64,000 nt of DNA from Ensifer sp. LCM 4579. Lineage in GTDB: Bacteria; Pseudomonadota; Alphaproteobacteria; Rhizobiales; Rhizobiaceae. The translations under genes were made by a program, and so were the position numbers. Shown one piece after another: positions 24,503 to 32,629 of the stretch; positions within the stretch are counted from its first letter, which is position 1; each line of letters starts with the position of its first letter. Where the stretch lies: assembly GCF_001854885.1 (NCBI RefSeq), contig NZ_MDDV01000017.1:442-64441 (forward strand), written 5' to 3'. The notes beneath the pieces are model-generated. The model saw nothing but the letters and a program-made list of their open reading frames with translations, was not told where the DNA came from and ran no database searches.

Positions 24503-26395
24503 TCAATCGAGCAGATTGCGGAGGCGTCGGGCGAGTTCCTTCGCCGTATAGGGTTTGCGCAGCCAGCTTCCGGGGTCTGACAATTCCTTGCCGATTACGC
24601 TCGGCTCGGCATAGCCGGAGGTGAAAAGCATCTTCACGTCGGGCCGCAGGGCGCGCACATGCTGCGCCAGCTCGCCGCCATTCATACCGCCCGGCATGAT
24701 CACATCCGTGAAGACAAGCGCGACTTCCGGGTGCTCGGAAAGCAGTTCCAGCGCCTTCCCTGCGGCCTCGGCTTCGATAACCCTGTAGCCGGCATCCTCC
24801 AATCGAGCGACGACGACGCGCCGAACCCGCGGATCATCTTCCACCACCAGGATCGTCTCGTGGCCCCTCGCAATTGGCTCGGGAGCAATTTCCCCGCTTG
24901 CCTTCGGCTCGAGCAGTTCCTCTTCGCCCCGCGCCGCGTGAAGGAAGATGCGTACGCTCGTACCCTGGCCGTGCTCGCTGTAAAGCTGGATATGGCCGCC
25001 GGATTGCTTGACGAAGCCATAGACCATGCTCAGCCCCAGTCCCGTGCCGGCACCGGTGCCCTTGGTTGTGAAGAAGGGTTCGAAAGCGTGGCGCTTGATC
25101 TCTTCGCTCATGCCGGTACCGGTGTCGGTCACAGTGATGAGGACGTAGCGGCCCATCCGGACTTCAGGATACATGAGCACATAGTCTCGATCGAGAACCG
25201 TCGTCGAGATTTCGACGGTCAACCGGCCACCACCGGACATGGCGTCGCGGGCGTTCAGCGCCAGGTTGAGCAACGTGTTCTGAAGCTGGGAGACGTCGAC
25301 GAGCGCCAGATTGCCGGCGCCGGTCACCATGGTGCGGAGCTCGATCGTTTCGCCCAATGTTCTCGTGAGGAGGTTGGAGAAGTTCGAAACCAGCTCGCCG
25401 ACGTCGACGAGCTTCGGATTGAGCGGCTGGCGTCGGCCGAAGGCAAGCAATTGTCCCGTCAGCTTCGCGCCGCTGTCAGCCGCCGCCTGGGCTTCGCTCA
25501 AGAGCGACAGGAGCTTCTCGTCCTCGAGCCGGGCCTCGATCATTTCCAGATTGCCGGTGATCACAGTCAGAAGATTGTTGAAATCATGGGCGAGGCCGCC
25601 CGTCAATTGCCCGACGGCCTCCATCTTTTGCGCCTGACGAAGCTCTTCCTCGATGCGTTGGCGACTTGTGAGATCGCGAATGAAGCCTGTGAAAATCCGC
25701 TTGCCCCCGGAGATCGCCTCGCCGACGGAAAGCTCCATCGGAAAGGTGGTGCCGTCCTTGCGCTGGCCGGTGACGACGCGGCCGATGCCGATGATCCGCC
25801 TTTCGCCCGTATGCAGGTAATTGGCGATATAGGCGTCATGCGCATCCCGGTCCGGCTGCGGCATCAGCATGCTGACATTCCGACCGAGAACCGAATATTC
25901 CTTGTATCCGAAGAGCCGCTCGGCCGCGGCGCTGAAGGAGTTGATCCTGCCCTTTTCGTCGATCACGACCATTGCTTCGGGCACCGTGTCGAGGATTGAT
26001 CGCAGATGCGCCTCGCGGGCCGCAAGGTCCGCCTGTGTTTGTCTCAGATTGGTGATGTCGCTATCGGTCTGGACGATGGCGCCGCGACCGCCATCCTCCG
26101 AGGCAAGAAGGATCCAGCGGCTCGCGACGAAGATGGTTGTGCCGTCCTTGTGTCTGTGCTCGAGCACACCTGCCCAGGCCCCGTGTGCGTTGAGATGGCT
26201 GCGGATTTCCTCGATTTCTTTCGGGAATGTCGTTGCCAGCAGGTCATGGACGCATTTACCCCGGGCTTCGCCGCGCGACCAGCCGTAGAGTTCTTCACAG
26301 CCCCTGCTCCAATGGGTGATCTTGCCGTCGGCTCCGTGGACGATGACATTCGCCCCGTCGAGGGCATCCACGATGTTGCTTACGCGCTTTTCCAT
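24503..26395 (-). CDS. Hybrid FixL-like oxygen sensor histidine kinase (PAS - heme-PAS - kinase - receiver)
   Basis: The 630-residue protein has PAS domains at about 5-120 and 125-245, a histidine kinase core at about 250-490 and a receiver at about 512-628. The second PAS matches the FixL heme domain: His186 aligns with the heme-ligating His200 of Bradyrhizobium FixL and Arg206 with its Arg220, in the context [20 protein letters not shown]. The phospho-acceptor His is 270 (GGLAHDFNN), ATP-binding boxes include DTGTGM and GTGLGLSM, and the receiver Asp is 564. No membrane segment is seen, so it should be cytoplasmic. It overlaps the fixK-like gene by 16 bases, implying co-expression. It corresponds to hFixL of R. 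etli and R. leguminosarum. Confidence 0.88.
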   Translation of the reverse strand: MEKRVSNIVDALDGANVIVHGADGKITHWSRGCEELYGWSRGEARGKCVHDLLATTFPKEIEEIRSHLNAHGAWAGVLEHRHKDGTTIFVASRWILLASEDGGRGAIVQTDSDITNLRQTQADLAAREAHLRSILDTVPEAMVVIDEKGRINSFSAAAERLFGYKEYSVLGRNVSMLMPQPDRDAHDAYIANYLHTGERRIIGIGRVVTGQRKDGTTFPMELSVGEAISGGKRIFTGFIRDLTSRQRIEEELRQAQKMEAVGQLTGGLAHDFNNLLTVITGNLEMIEARLEDEKLLSLLSEAQAAADSGAKLTGQLLAFGRRQPLNPKLVDVGELVSNFSNLLTRTLGETIELRTMVTGAGNLALVDVSQLQNTLLNLALNARDAMSGGGRLTVEISTTVLDRDYVLMYPEVRMGRYVLITVTDTGTGMSEEIKRHAFEPFFTTKGTGAGTGLGLSMVYGFVKQSGGHIQLYSEHGQGTSVRIFLHAARGEEELLEPKASGEIAPEPIARGHETILVVEDDPRVRRVVVARLEDAGYRVIEAEAAGKALELLSEHPEVALVFTDVIMPGGMNGGELAQHVRALRPDVKMLFTSGYAEPSVIGKELSDPGSWLRKPYTAKELARRLRNLLD

Positions 26396-27138
26396 ACCGT
26401 CAGACCGTCTCTATGCGGTGGCATATCGCGCACCCGTTGGCAGCAACCAGTTTCACCATTGTCGCCATCGGCCAGCGAGCGAAGGGCATCCATTTTCAGG
26501 ACCATCATCGATCGCCGTCCGGTGGCTGTGATGATACCGCTGTTCGTCAATTTTGTTATGGTGCGGGAAACGGTTTCGATCGTCATACCCAGGTAATCGG
26601 CCATGTCGAGGCGCGTCATCGGAATATCGACGATGCGGGTGCAGTTCCCGAACTCGTCACGAGACATCATGAGCAGGAAATTGGCGACTTTTTCGTCGGC
26701 GCTCCTGCGCGACAGAAGCACGGTCTGGTCCTGGGCCGCGGTCATTTCGTCACATAATCTGGAGAAGAGCTGATCCCTCAGTTGCGGCTGGCGCCTGATC
26801 TCTTCTTCGAAGCGACGGCGCGAGAGGCGGCGAAGCGCGACCGGCGTGATTGCCTCGACCGTATAGAGATACCGATCCTTGAGCGAGACGCCGAGCAGAT
26901 CGCCGGGACGCAGGAACCCGACGATGATGCGGCGGCCGTCGCTGAGCAATCGCACCGCACGAAGTATTCCGGCGGTGACCTGGAAGAGATGCGCGGCGTC
27001 GTCGCCTTCCCAGAAAACGGCGCTGCCTGCGTCGAACCTTTCCAGCGGTTGCCGGTCGAACAGGGAGGAAAGGCCCGGCTGCGAGAGCGGGATGGGTGCT
27101 TCGCGAGCATCCCGGATGGCGACAACTTGAAGGCTCAT
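26380..27138 (-). CDS. FixK-type Crp/Fnr-family transcriptional regulator
   Basis: The 252-residue protein has a cyclic-nucleotide-like beta-barrel domain (about 20-135) and a C-terminal HTH_Crp whose recognition helix reads [12 protein letters not shown]; the E--SR pattern matches Fnr/FixK proteins that bind TTGAT-N4-ATCAA. The N-terminal cysteine cluster of oxygen-sensing Fnr/FnrN is absent, so it is FixK-like, with oxygen sensed elsewhere, presumably by the adjacent hybrid FixL. It is the obvious candidate to bind the anaeroboxes found throughout the island. A direct repeat typical of FxkR sites lies at 27225-27240. The ATG at 27138 has AGGAGGAT upstream. Confidence 0.9.
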   Translation of the reverse strand: MSLQVVAIRDAREAPIPLSQPGLSSLFDRQPLERFDAGSAVFWEGDDAAHLFQVTAGILRAVRLLSDGRRIIVGFLRPGDLLGVSLKDRYLYTVEAITPVALRRLSRRRFEEEIRRQPQLRDQLFSRLCDEMTAAQDQTVLLSRRSADEKVANFLLMMSRDEFGNCTRIVDIPMTRLDMADYLGMTIETVSRTITKLTNSGIITATGRRSMMVLKMDALRSLADGDNGETGCCQRVRDMPPHRDGLTVWKSA

Positions 27139-27224
27139 GGCATCCTCCTGTGGATTTGATGGGAGGAGTTTGCGCAGTGGCCGGTGACCGTGCGACGACT
27201 GGCGTGCTACACTTCGTGCGATAT

Positions 27225-27240
27225 TGTAACAATTTGTAAC
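27225..27240 (-). promoter_or_regulatory. K-box-like direct repeat (GTTACA-N4-GTTACA) before the fixK-like gene
   Basis: Read on the minus strand this is GTTACA-AATT-GTTACA, a perfect direct repeat about 87-102 bp before the fixK-like start codon. It matches the K-box that I recall being described for FxkR control of fixK in Rhizobium etli. Direct repeats of this spacing are typical binding sites of OmpR/PhoB regulators, and such a regulator is encoded immediately on the other side. Confidence 0.75.
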
Positions 27241-27275
27241 TGCGCTTTTTGATGAACAGGAGCGGTTCGAGGAGC

Positions 27276-28013
27276 ATGGTCAATTCACAGAAGTCGCCGG
27301 AGCACATTCTCGTCGTCGACGACGATCCGAGAATTCGGCAGATGCTCGCACGCTACTTCGAGGATGAGGGCTACCGCATCAGCCTGGCGGGAGACGGCCG
27401 GGAGATGCGCAATTGCCTTGAGACCCAGATGATCGACATCATCCTGCTCGATCTCGTTCTGCCGGGTGAGGACGGGCTGGCATTGGCGCGTGACATAAGG
27501 GCACGCTCGGACATTCCGATCATCATGCTGACCGGGCGCAACGACGTGGTCGACCGGATCGTCGGCCTGGAGATCGGCGCCGACGACTACATCGCCAAAC
27601 CGTTTCACCTTCGCGAGGTGCTGGCTAGATTGAGAAGTGCGCTCAGGCGCCGGCAACCGCCGGCGGCGGTCAGCGGCGAACCGCAATCGGAAATCTACAG
27701 TTTCGAGGGATGGCGTCTCGACGTCGGGCGTCGGCAGTTGCTGTCCGACGACGGCGAGGAAATCCTCCTGACAACGGGCGAATTCGATATGCTCTGCGTG
27801 CTCGTGAAGCATGCCGGCCGCGTCCTCCAGCGGGAATTGCTGATGGATCTCACCCGTGGCCGAAACCTTGAGGCCTTCGACCGGACCATCGATGCGCAGA
27901 TCGCACGTCTTCGCCGCAAGATCGAACAGGACCCGAGCAAGCCGGCACTCATCAAGTCGGTCAGGGGCGTCGGTTACGTCTTCAGCGCGCGGATAAGCCG
28001 GCAAGACGCGTAG
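27276..28013 (+). CDS. OmpR/PhoB-type response regulator (FxkR-like)
   Basis: The product has 245 residues from the ATG at 27276 (an in-frame ATG at 27252 is possible). Residues ~9-125 are a normal receiver with the acidic pair in LVVDDDPRIR, phospho-acceptor Asp in ILLDLVLPGEDG near residue 54 and the Lys in YIAKPFHLRE. Residues ~145-240 are a winged-helix trans_reg_C domain (DAQIARLRRKIEQDPSKPALIKSVRGVGYVF). It is divergent from fixK and hybrid fixL-like genes and likely receives phosphate from the latter, then binds the GTTACA repeats at 27225-27240. This is the arrangement of FxkR, but identity with FxkR needs alignment. Confidence 0.85.
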   Translation: MVNSQKSPEHILVVDDDPRIRQMLARYFEDEGYRISLAGDGREMRNCLETQMIDIILLDLVLPGEDGLALARDIRARSDIPIIMLTGRNDVVDRIVGLEIGADDYIAKPFHLREVLARLRSALRRRQPPAAVSGEPQSEIYSFEGWRLDVGRRQLLSDDGEEILLTTGEFDMLCVLVKHAGRVLQRELLMDLTRGRNLEAFDRTIDAQIARLRRKIEQDPSKPALIKSVRGVGYVFSARISRQDA

Positions 28014-28042
28014 GCCTTTTCAGGCGTCCTGCATCAGCGAGG

Positions 28043-28486
28043 TCACTGTACGGGAATGAAGGTGCCGCGATCCGGCCGCTGCGGTCTCCCCGGCCGTTCG
28101 GGCCAGCTGTCAGGTTCTGTCGCGGCGATGCGCATCAAGCTGCAGCGCCTGTTGCGTGCCGCCGCCATCAGATATTCGAGAAGCGCATCGGAGACACCCG
28201 GCGTGTCTCCGGCACTGATGACGAGGAAGACAGGTACGTCGAGAAGTCGTCCGTACAAGGGATCGTGCGCTACGTGGGCGATGCCGAGGCCGGCGATGTA
28301 ACCGCGGGCATTCTCTACCGTCACTATCTCCTGCGCATAGGGCGATATCGGCTGTCGAGCAAAGGCTGCCGCGCAGAACTCGCGCCACTTGGTCAAATCA
28401 AGTTCGTAGCCGACTACCTCCATCAGGCGAAAGGCGCGATCGACCTGATGGCGCTGAATTGGGCCGACCGAATAGGCTTTGGCCAT
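28043..28486 (-). CDS. Hypothetical protein, possibly GNAT-fold
   Basis: The predicted 147-residue protein starts at the ATG at 28486, after a GGGGGGGAAG ribosome-binding stretch. It contains VENARGYIAGLGIAHVAHDPLYGRLLDVPVFLVISAGD and a following DALLEYLMAAARNRRC helix, which resemble the central strands and CoA-side helix of N-acetyltransferases, though the Q/RxxGxG/A loop is not clear. I cannot name a function. The box at 28561-28574 would place a start site near 28526, 40 bases before the ATG, so it probably belongs to the low-oxygen regulon. Confidence 0.65.
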   Translation of the reverse strand: MAKAYSVGPIQRHQVDRAFRLMEVVGYELDLTKWREFCAAAFARQPISPYAQEIVTVENARGYIAGLGIAHVAHDPLYGRLLDVPVFLVISAGDTPGVSDALLEYLMAAARNRRCSLMRIAATEPDSWPERPGRPQRPDRGTFIPVQ

Positions 28487-28560
28487 TCTCGCTTCCCCCC
28501 CCCGCGTTTTCCGCTTGGCCGAGTGGGCGTCAATGGTCCGGCTTGTATGCCGGACGGTCA

Positions 28561-28574
28561 TTGATGTCCGTCAA
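28561..28574 (-). promoter_or_regulatory. FNR/FixK-type anaerobox (divergent pair, minus-strand gene)
   Basis: TTGAT-GTCC-GTCAA fits TTGAY-N4-RTCAA. It lies 75-88 bp before the hypothetical gene on the minus strand and forms a pair with the box at 28598-28611. Confidence 0.7.
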
Positions 28575-28597
28575 ACGGCCGCAGTCGCCTTTCGAGT

Positions 28598-28611
28598 TTG
28601 ACACGCATCAA
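28598..28611 (+). promoter_or_regulatory. FNR/FixK-type anaerobox upstream of the arcB-like gene
   Basis: TTGAC-ACGC-ATCAA fits the consensus. Its centre at 28604.5 predicts a start site near 28646, 18 bases before the ATG at 28664 and just ahead of the GGAAGGGAG ribosome-binding site. Confidence 0.75.
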
Positions 28612-28663
28612 GGTGGGCGAGCGTGAACTGCCGTCCAATGCGGTTCGCGGAAGGGAGCATGTC

Positions 28664-29659
28664 ATGCCCATCAGTCTTCGTGGCCGCAGTGTCTTGACGC
28701 TCGAGGAGTTCACGCCCGACGAGCTTCGCTTTCTGCTGCGGCTTGCCGCCGATCTCAAGACGGAGAAGAGAAGCGGCAATGAGATCCCGCGGCTGAGCCG
28801 CAGGAACATCGCCCTTATCTTCGAAAAGGAGTCGACGCGTACCCGCACCGGCTTTGAAGTGGCTGCCCATGACCAGGGCGCCCATGTCACCTATTGGGGT
28901 CCTTCCGGCAGCCACCTGGGCCGCAGGGAATCGATCAGGGATACGGCCCGCGTGCTCGGAAGACTCTACGACGCGATCGAATATCGCGGTCGCTCGCAAG
29001 ATGCGGTCGACGAATTGGCGGCGCATGCGGGCGTGCCGGTCTATAACGGCCTGACCGACGAATCACACCCGACGCATGCGCTCGGCGATTTCCTGACCAT
29101 GCATGAGTTCAGTGAAAAGCCGCTGTCGCAAGTGGTGGTGGCTTACCTCGGCGATGGTCGCGGCAATGTCGCGCGATCGCTGGCGATCGGTGCCGCCAAG
29201 CTCGGAGTGGACCTGCGCATCGTCTCGCCGCCGATCTTCTGGCCCGCGAAATCCTTCATCGTGCAGGTGACGTCGGAGGCGCGAGCGCATGGTGGCCGGT
29301 TCACGGTGCTGGAGCACGTCGGGGCTGGCGTTCTGGGCGCCGACTTCATCTACACCGCGCCGTGGCTCGGCGAGGAGGAGACGGGCTGGGCCGAGCGTAT
29401 CAGGCTGCTCGCGCCCTTCGGCGTCAGGGCGAACGTGATGGAGGCCACCGAAAATCCCCATACGAAGTTCATGCACTGTTTACCCGCCTGCCACGACCGC
29501 AATAGCGAGGTCGGGGCGCGGATTGCCAAGCAATTCGGCATTGAGTGCATGGAGGTGTCGGACGCCGTCTTCCAATCGAAAGCCTCGATCGTCTTCGACC
29601 AGGCGGAAAACCGCATGCATACGATCAAGTCGATCCTCATCGCGACGATCGCGGGCTGA
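28664..29659 (+). CDS. Ornithine carbamoyltransferase (ArcB-like paralogue)
   Basis: The 331-residue protein carries the carbamoyl-phosphate-binding motif EKESTRTRTGFEV near residue 55, HPTHALGDFLTM near 132 (most family members have HPTQ), a DGRGNVA stretch and the ornithine loop FMHCLPACHD near 267. Segments such as AHDQGAHVTYWGPSGSHLGRRESIRDTARVLGR resemble catabolic ArcB enzymes more than anabolic ArgF. In the arginine deiminase pathway ArcB makes carbamoyl phosphate for ATP synthesis without oxygen, which would suit an FNR-boxed gene, but arcA and arcC are not adjacent. The direction of the reaction is therefore open. The ATG at 28664 follows AAGGGAG. Confidence 0.88.
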   Translation: MPISLRGRSVLTLEEFTPDELRFLLRLAADLKTEKRSGNEIPRLSRRNIALIFEKESTRTRTGFEVAAHDQGAHVTYWGPSGSHLGRRESIRDTARVLGRLYDAIEYRGRSQDAVDELAAHAGVPVYNGLTDESHPTHALGDFLTMHEFSEKPLSQVVVAYLGDGRGNVARSLAIGAAKLGVDLRIVSPPIFWPAKSFIVQVTSEARAHGGRFTVLEHVGAGVLGADFIYTAPWLGEEETGWAERIRLLAPFGVRANVMEATENPHTKFMHCLPACHDRNSEVGARIAKQFGIECMEVSDAVFQSKASIVFDQAENRMHTIKSILIATIAG

Positions 29660-29735
29660 ATTCCCGCGGCGGCGCGGCGCTTCTGCAAATTCCAATATCT
29701 CGCACTCAGAGCGCTGCAGGTCGACCGCACAAGGT

Positions 29736-29749
29736 TTGATGCGTATCAA
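29736..29749 (+). promoter_or_regulatory. FNR/FixK-type anaerobox upstream of the beta-CASP nuclease gene
   Basis: TTGAT-GCGT-ATCAA is a perfect consensus match. The centre at 29742.5 predicts a start site near 29784, 28 bases before the ATG at 29812. Confidence 0.8.
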
Positions 29750-29811
29750 GTCGTCTGCCGCACAGGCGTGCATTCTTTGGAAGAGGCCGCCTCGCGAAAG
29801 GATTCGTATCA

Positions 29812-31404
29812 ATGCCCGCTGAACCGATCATCCGCTTTCATGGCGCTGCCGGAACCGTCACGGGCTCCTGCCAGCTTTTGGAATTCGGGCCCGCAAGAAT
29901 TCTCGTCGACTGCGGGCTCTTCCAGGGGGCGAAGACGGAAAAGGAGCTGAACTATCGCTCGTTCCCCTTCGATCCCTCAAAAATCGATGCCGTCATCCTG
30001 ACGCATGCGCATATCGATCATTCCGGCCTTCTCCCGAAGCTCGTCAAGCTCGGCTATGACGGCCCGATCTTCGCAACGCCCGCGACGCGGGACCTGTGTA
30101 CGGTCATGCTGCCCGATTCCGCACATATCCAGGAAAGTGAGGTCGACCAGCGTAATCGCCGCAGCCTGCGCCGGGGGCGCGATGCGGTGACGCCCATCTA
30201 CGCCGCGCACGACGCCGCGATCGCCATCACCCTGTTCCGTCCAGTGCCGCTCGGGGCGTGGCAGGAGGCCGCGGCGGGAATCCGGTTCCGGTTCTGGAAT
30301 GCCGGGCATCTGCTTGGCTCGGCCTCCGTAGAAATGGAGGTCGGCGCGGCGCCTTCGCCGTTGCGGCTGCTCTTTTCAGGAGACATCGGTCCGCGTCATA
30401 AGCTGCTTCAGTTCGACGCCACGGCGCCAAGCGGTTGGCACTATGTCGTCTGCGAGAGCACCTATGGCGACGTCGAGCGTGAGCAGGCGTCGGATGCGAC
30501 GAGGCGAAACATTCTGCGCGCCGAGGTCATGGCGGCGACCCATCCCAATGGTGCGCTGATCATCCCGTCCTTTGCCGTGGAGCGCACACAGGAGCTTCTG
30601 ACCGATCTCGTCCATCTCATGGACACAGGCGCGATCACGAGATGCCCGATCATCATCGATTCACCGCTTGCGACGCAGGCAAGCGAAATCTTCCGCAGGC
30701 ATGCGCGCGAGCTGGAGAACGGCGACGCACTTGTCCGGGCCATCGAGGCCAGGAACGTGCGTTTTACCGAAACGGTCGAACAGTCGAAGGCGCTCGACCT
30801 CATGCGGGGCTTTCACATCGTCATCGCCGCAAGCGGCATGTGCGAGGCCGGCCGCATACGCCACAGGCTGAAGAACTGGCTGTGGCGGGACGAGGGCACC
30901 GTGCTTTTGGTCGGCTACCAGGCGGCTGGGACGCTCGGCCGTTTTCTCGAAGACGGCGCTTCCGTGGTTCGCATCCAGGGAGACGATATTCGGGTGCGGG
31001 CCCGTATCCGAACGCTCGACATCTACAGCGGCCATGCCGACGGGGTGGAACTCGCCGACTGGGTGCGAGCCCGGCAACCCATTCGCGGCGGCGTCTTTCT
31101 GGTCCACGGCGAGGAGGATGCGCTCGAAGCCCTCCGGCAGCGCCTATCCAAGTTCCTGCCGGAAGAGCGGCTGATCCGGCCTCGTCTCGATGCGGCGTTC
31201 CGCCTGGGTGCAGAAGGGTCGGTTGAAATATCTGACGCCACTCCTCCGCGCATCGATCCGTATCGGGCGGGTCACACGGATTGGCACAACGACTTCCAAT
31301 CGCTTGTCCTCGATCTTCAGGACGAACTGGCGAAGGCCGCCGACGACAAGGCGCGCGGCGTGGTGCTGCGCAGATTGCGGCGGGCGCTGATGGAGGAGGC
31401 ATGA
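29812..31404 (+). CDS. Beta-CASP metallo-beta-lactamase-fold nuclease (RNase J/CPSF-like exonuclease)
   Basis: The 530-residue protein has the zinc motif THAHIDH (His65, His67, Asp69, His70), GHLLGSASVEME near residue 165, SGDIG near 190, a beta-CASP middle domain (about 205-390) and the terminal IYSGHADGVELADW motif near 405. The set is typical of YSH1/KseA-type RNA-processing nucleases. The target RNA is unknown. With an anaerobox directly upstream, a role in RNA turnover at low oxygen is a reasonable guess. It converges with the MFP gene, 22 bases apart. Confidence 0.88.
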   Translation: MPAEPIIRFHGAAGTVTGSCQLLEFGPARILVDCGLFQGAKTEKELNYRSFPFDPSKIDAVILTHAHIDHSGLLPKLVKLGYDGPIFATPATRDLCTVMLPDSAHIQESEVDQRNRRSLRRGRDAVTPIYAAHDAAIAITLFRPVPLGAWQEAAAGIRFRFWNAGHLLGSASVEMEVGAAPSPLRLLFSGDIGPRHKLLQFDATAPSGWHYVVCESTYGDVEREQASDATRRNILRAEVMAATHPNGALIIPSFAVERTQELLTDLVHLMDTGAITRCPIIIDSPLATQASEIFRRHARELENGDALVRAIEARNVRFTETVEQSKALDLMRGFHIVIAASGMCEAGRIRHRLKNWLWRDEGTVLLVGYQAAGTLGRFLEDGASVVRIQGDDIRVRARIRTLDIYSGHADGVELADWVRARQPIRGGVFLVHGEEDALEALRQRLSKFLPEERLIRPRLDAAFRLGAEGSVEISDATPPRIDPYRAGHTDWHNDFQSLVLDLQDELAKAADDKARGVVLRRLRRALMEEA

Positions 31405-31426
31405 AGCGGCCCAAGATCCAGGCTTC

Positions 31427-32626
31427 TCAGCGCGCGATCACGGAGACGCCGGCCTTGATGCGGTCGCTTGGATAGAGGATGACCCTCTCTCCCTGCTGCA
31501 GCCCCTCGCGAATTTCCACCGAAAGGCTGTTTCTGTGGCCGATTTCGACAGGCCGCAGTTCAGCCCTCTGCCCCTCTACGACGAACACGGCCCAGTCTGC
31601 TCCTTGCCGAAACAGGGCTCCCAGCGGCAGCTGGAGCACGTTGCCTTCGAAAAGGATAACCTGGACGTCGACGCGATAGCCGTGGCCGAGCGGACTCCAG
31701 CTGTCCGGCGGTCCGGCAAAGTCGAGTATCACGTCCACGCGCTGTTCTTCGATGCCGAGCGCCGATATCTCGGTCTCGGCAAAGGGCTCGATACGCCGCA
31801 CGGTCGCCTGCAGATCCGGACCGCCCCATCCGGTGACGATGGCGCCTTGTCCGGGCTTGATCTTGACTGCGTCCTCCGAAAGCATGTTGGCGACGATTTC
31901 CAGATCCCTGGGATCACCGATCTCGATCAGGGGCGTACCGGCATCGATGACGCCTTCGCTGCGGCGCATGACTCGCAGCACGACGCCGTCGACCGGAGCC
32001 GTCACCGGGACGCATTCGCAGGTTCCGCCGCGGGTCCTCATCTCCTGACGGGAGAGGAGGCGCGACTGGGCCTGCTGGAGTTCGTGGCGCCTGACGTTGA
32101 GTGCCGCTTCGGCCGTCGCAAGATTGGCTTGAGCGACACTGGACGCGCGCTCGGCGTCGTCGAGCGCCCGCTGCGAGATCGTGTTGCGCTGGATCAACCG
32201 ACGGGCGCGTGTGCGCTCGCTCTCCGCAAAGGTCAGGTCGGCCTTGGCCTTGTTGAGTTCGGCCTCGGCGAGATTATAGGCCGCGCGGGCCGCTTCGACG
32301 GCCGCCTGTTGCTCCGCTTCCGTCCGCGCATCGAGGAAAGCGGGCGCGGCCGGCTCAATCTGCGCCAGTTGCGTCTTCCCGGCTTCGACGACATCGCCCG
32401 GGTCCACCGTGATCCGGTGCAACTGGCCGCGCAGCGGGGCGTGCAGTGTATAGACATCGCGTACCCGCGTTTCTCCTTCCTCGTCTATCGTGACGCGCAG
32501 CATGCCGATAGCGGCTGTCGCGAGGTCGACCGGGATCGGCTGCGGCCTCAATGCGTAGGCGATGGCGGCTGCCAGCACGCCCAGCAAGCTACCCCAGATC
32601 ACCAACCTGCGTCTTGCCACGCTCAA
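31427..32626 (-). CDS. Membrane-fusion (HlyD/MacA-like) efflux subunit
   Basis: The 399-residue protein has one N-terminal membrane anchor (VIWGSLLGVLAAAIAYAL), a biotinyl-lipoyl-like half motif, a long alpha-helical hairpin (about 100-200, rich in Ala, Glu, Arg) and a beta-barrel region. It would bridge an inner-membrane ABC transporter to an outer-membrane channel across the periplasm. It starts with TTG at 32626, directly after GAGGGAG that overlaps the stop region of the upstream permease gene, so translation is probably coupled. No outer-membrane TolC-type gene is adjacent. Confidence 0.87.
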   Translation of the reverse strand: MSVARRRLVIWGSLLGVLAAAIAYALRPQPIPVDLATAAIGMLRVTIDEEGETRVRDVYTLHAPLRGQLHRITVDPGDVVEAGKTQLAQIEPAAPAFLDARTEAEQQAAVEAARAAYNLAEAELNKAKADLTFAESERTRARRLIQRNTISQRALDDAERASSVAQANLATAEAALNVRRHELQQAQSRLLSRQEMRTRGGTCECVPVTAPVDGVVLRVMRRSEGVIDAGTPLIEIGDPRDLEIVANMLSEDAVKIKPGQGAIVTGWGGPDLQATVRRIEPFAETEISALGIEEQRVDVILDFAGPPDSWSPLGHGYRVDVQVILFEGNVLQLPLGALFRQGADWAVFVVEGQRAELRPVEIGHRNSLSVEIREGLQQGERVILYPSDRIKAGVSVIAR

Positions 32627-32629
32627 AGA

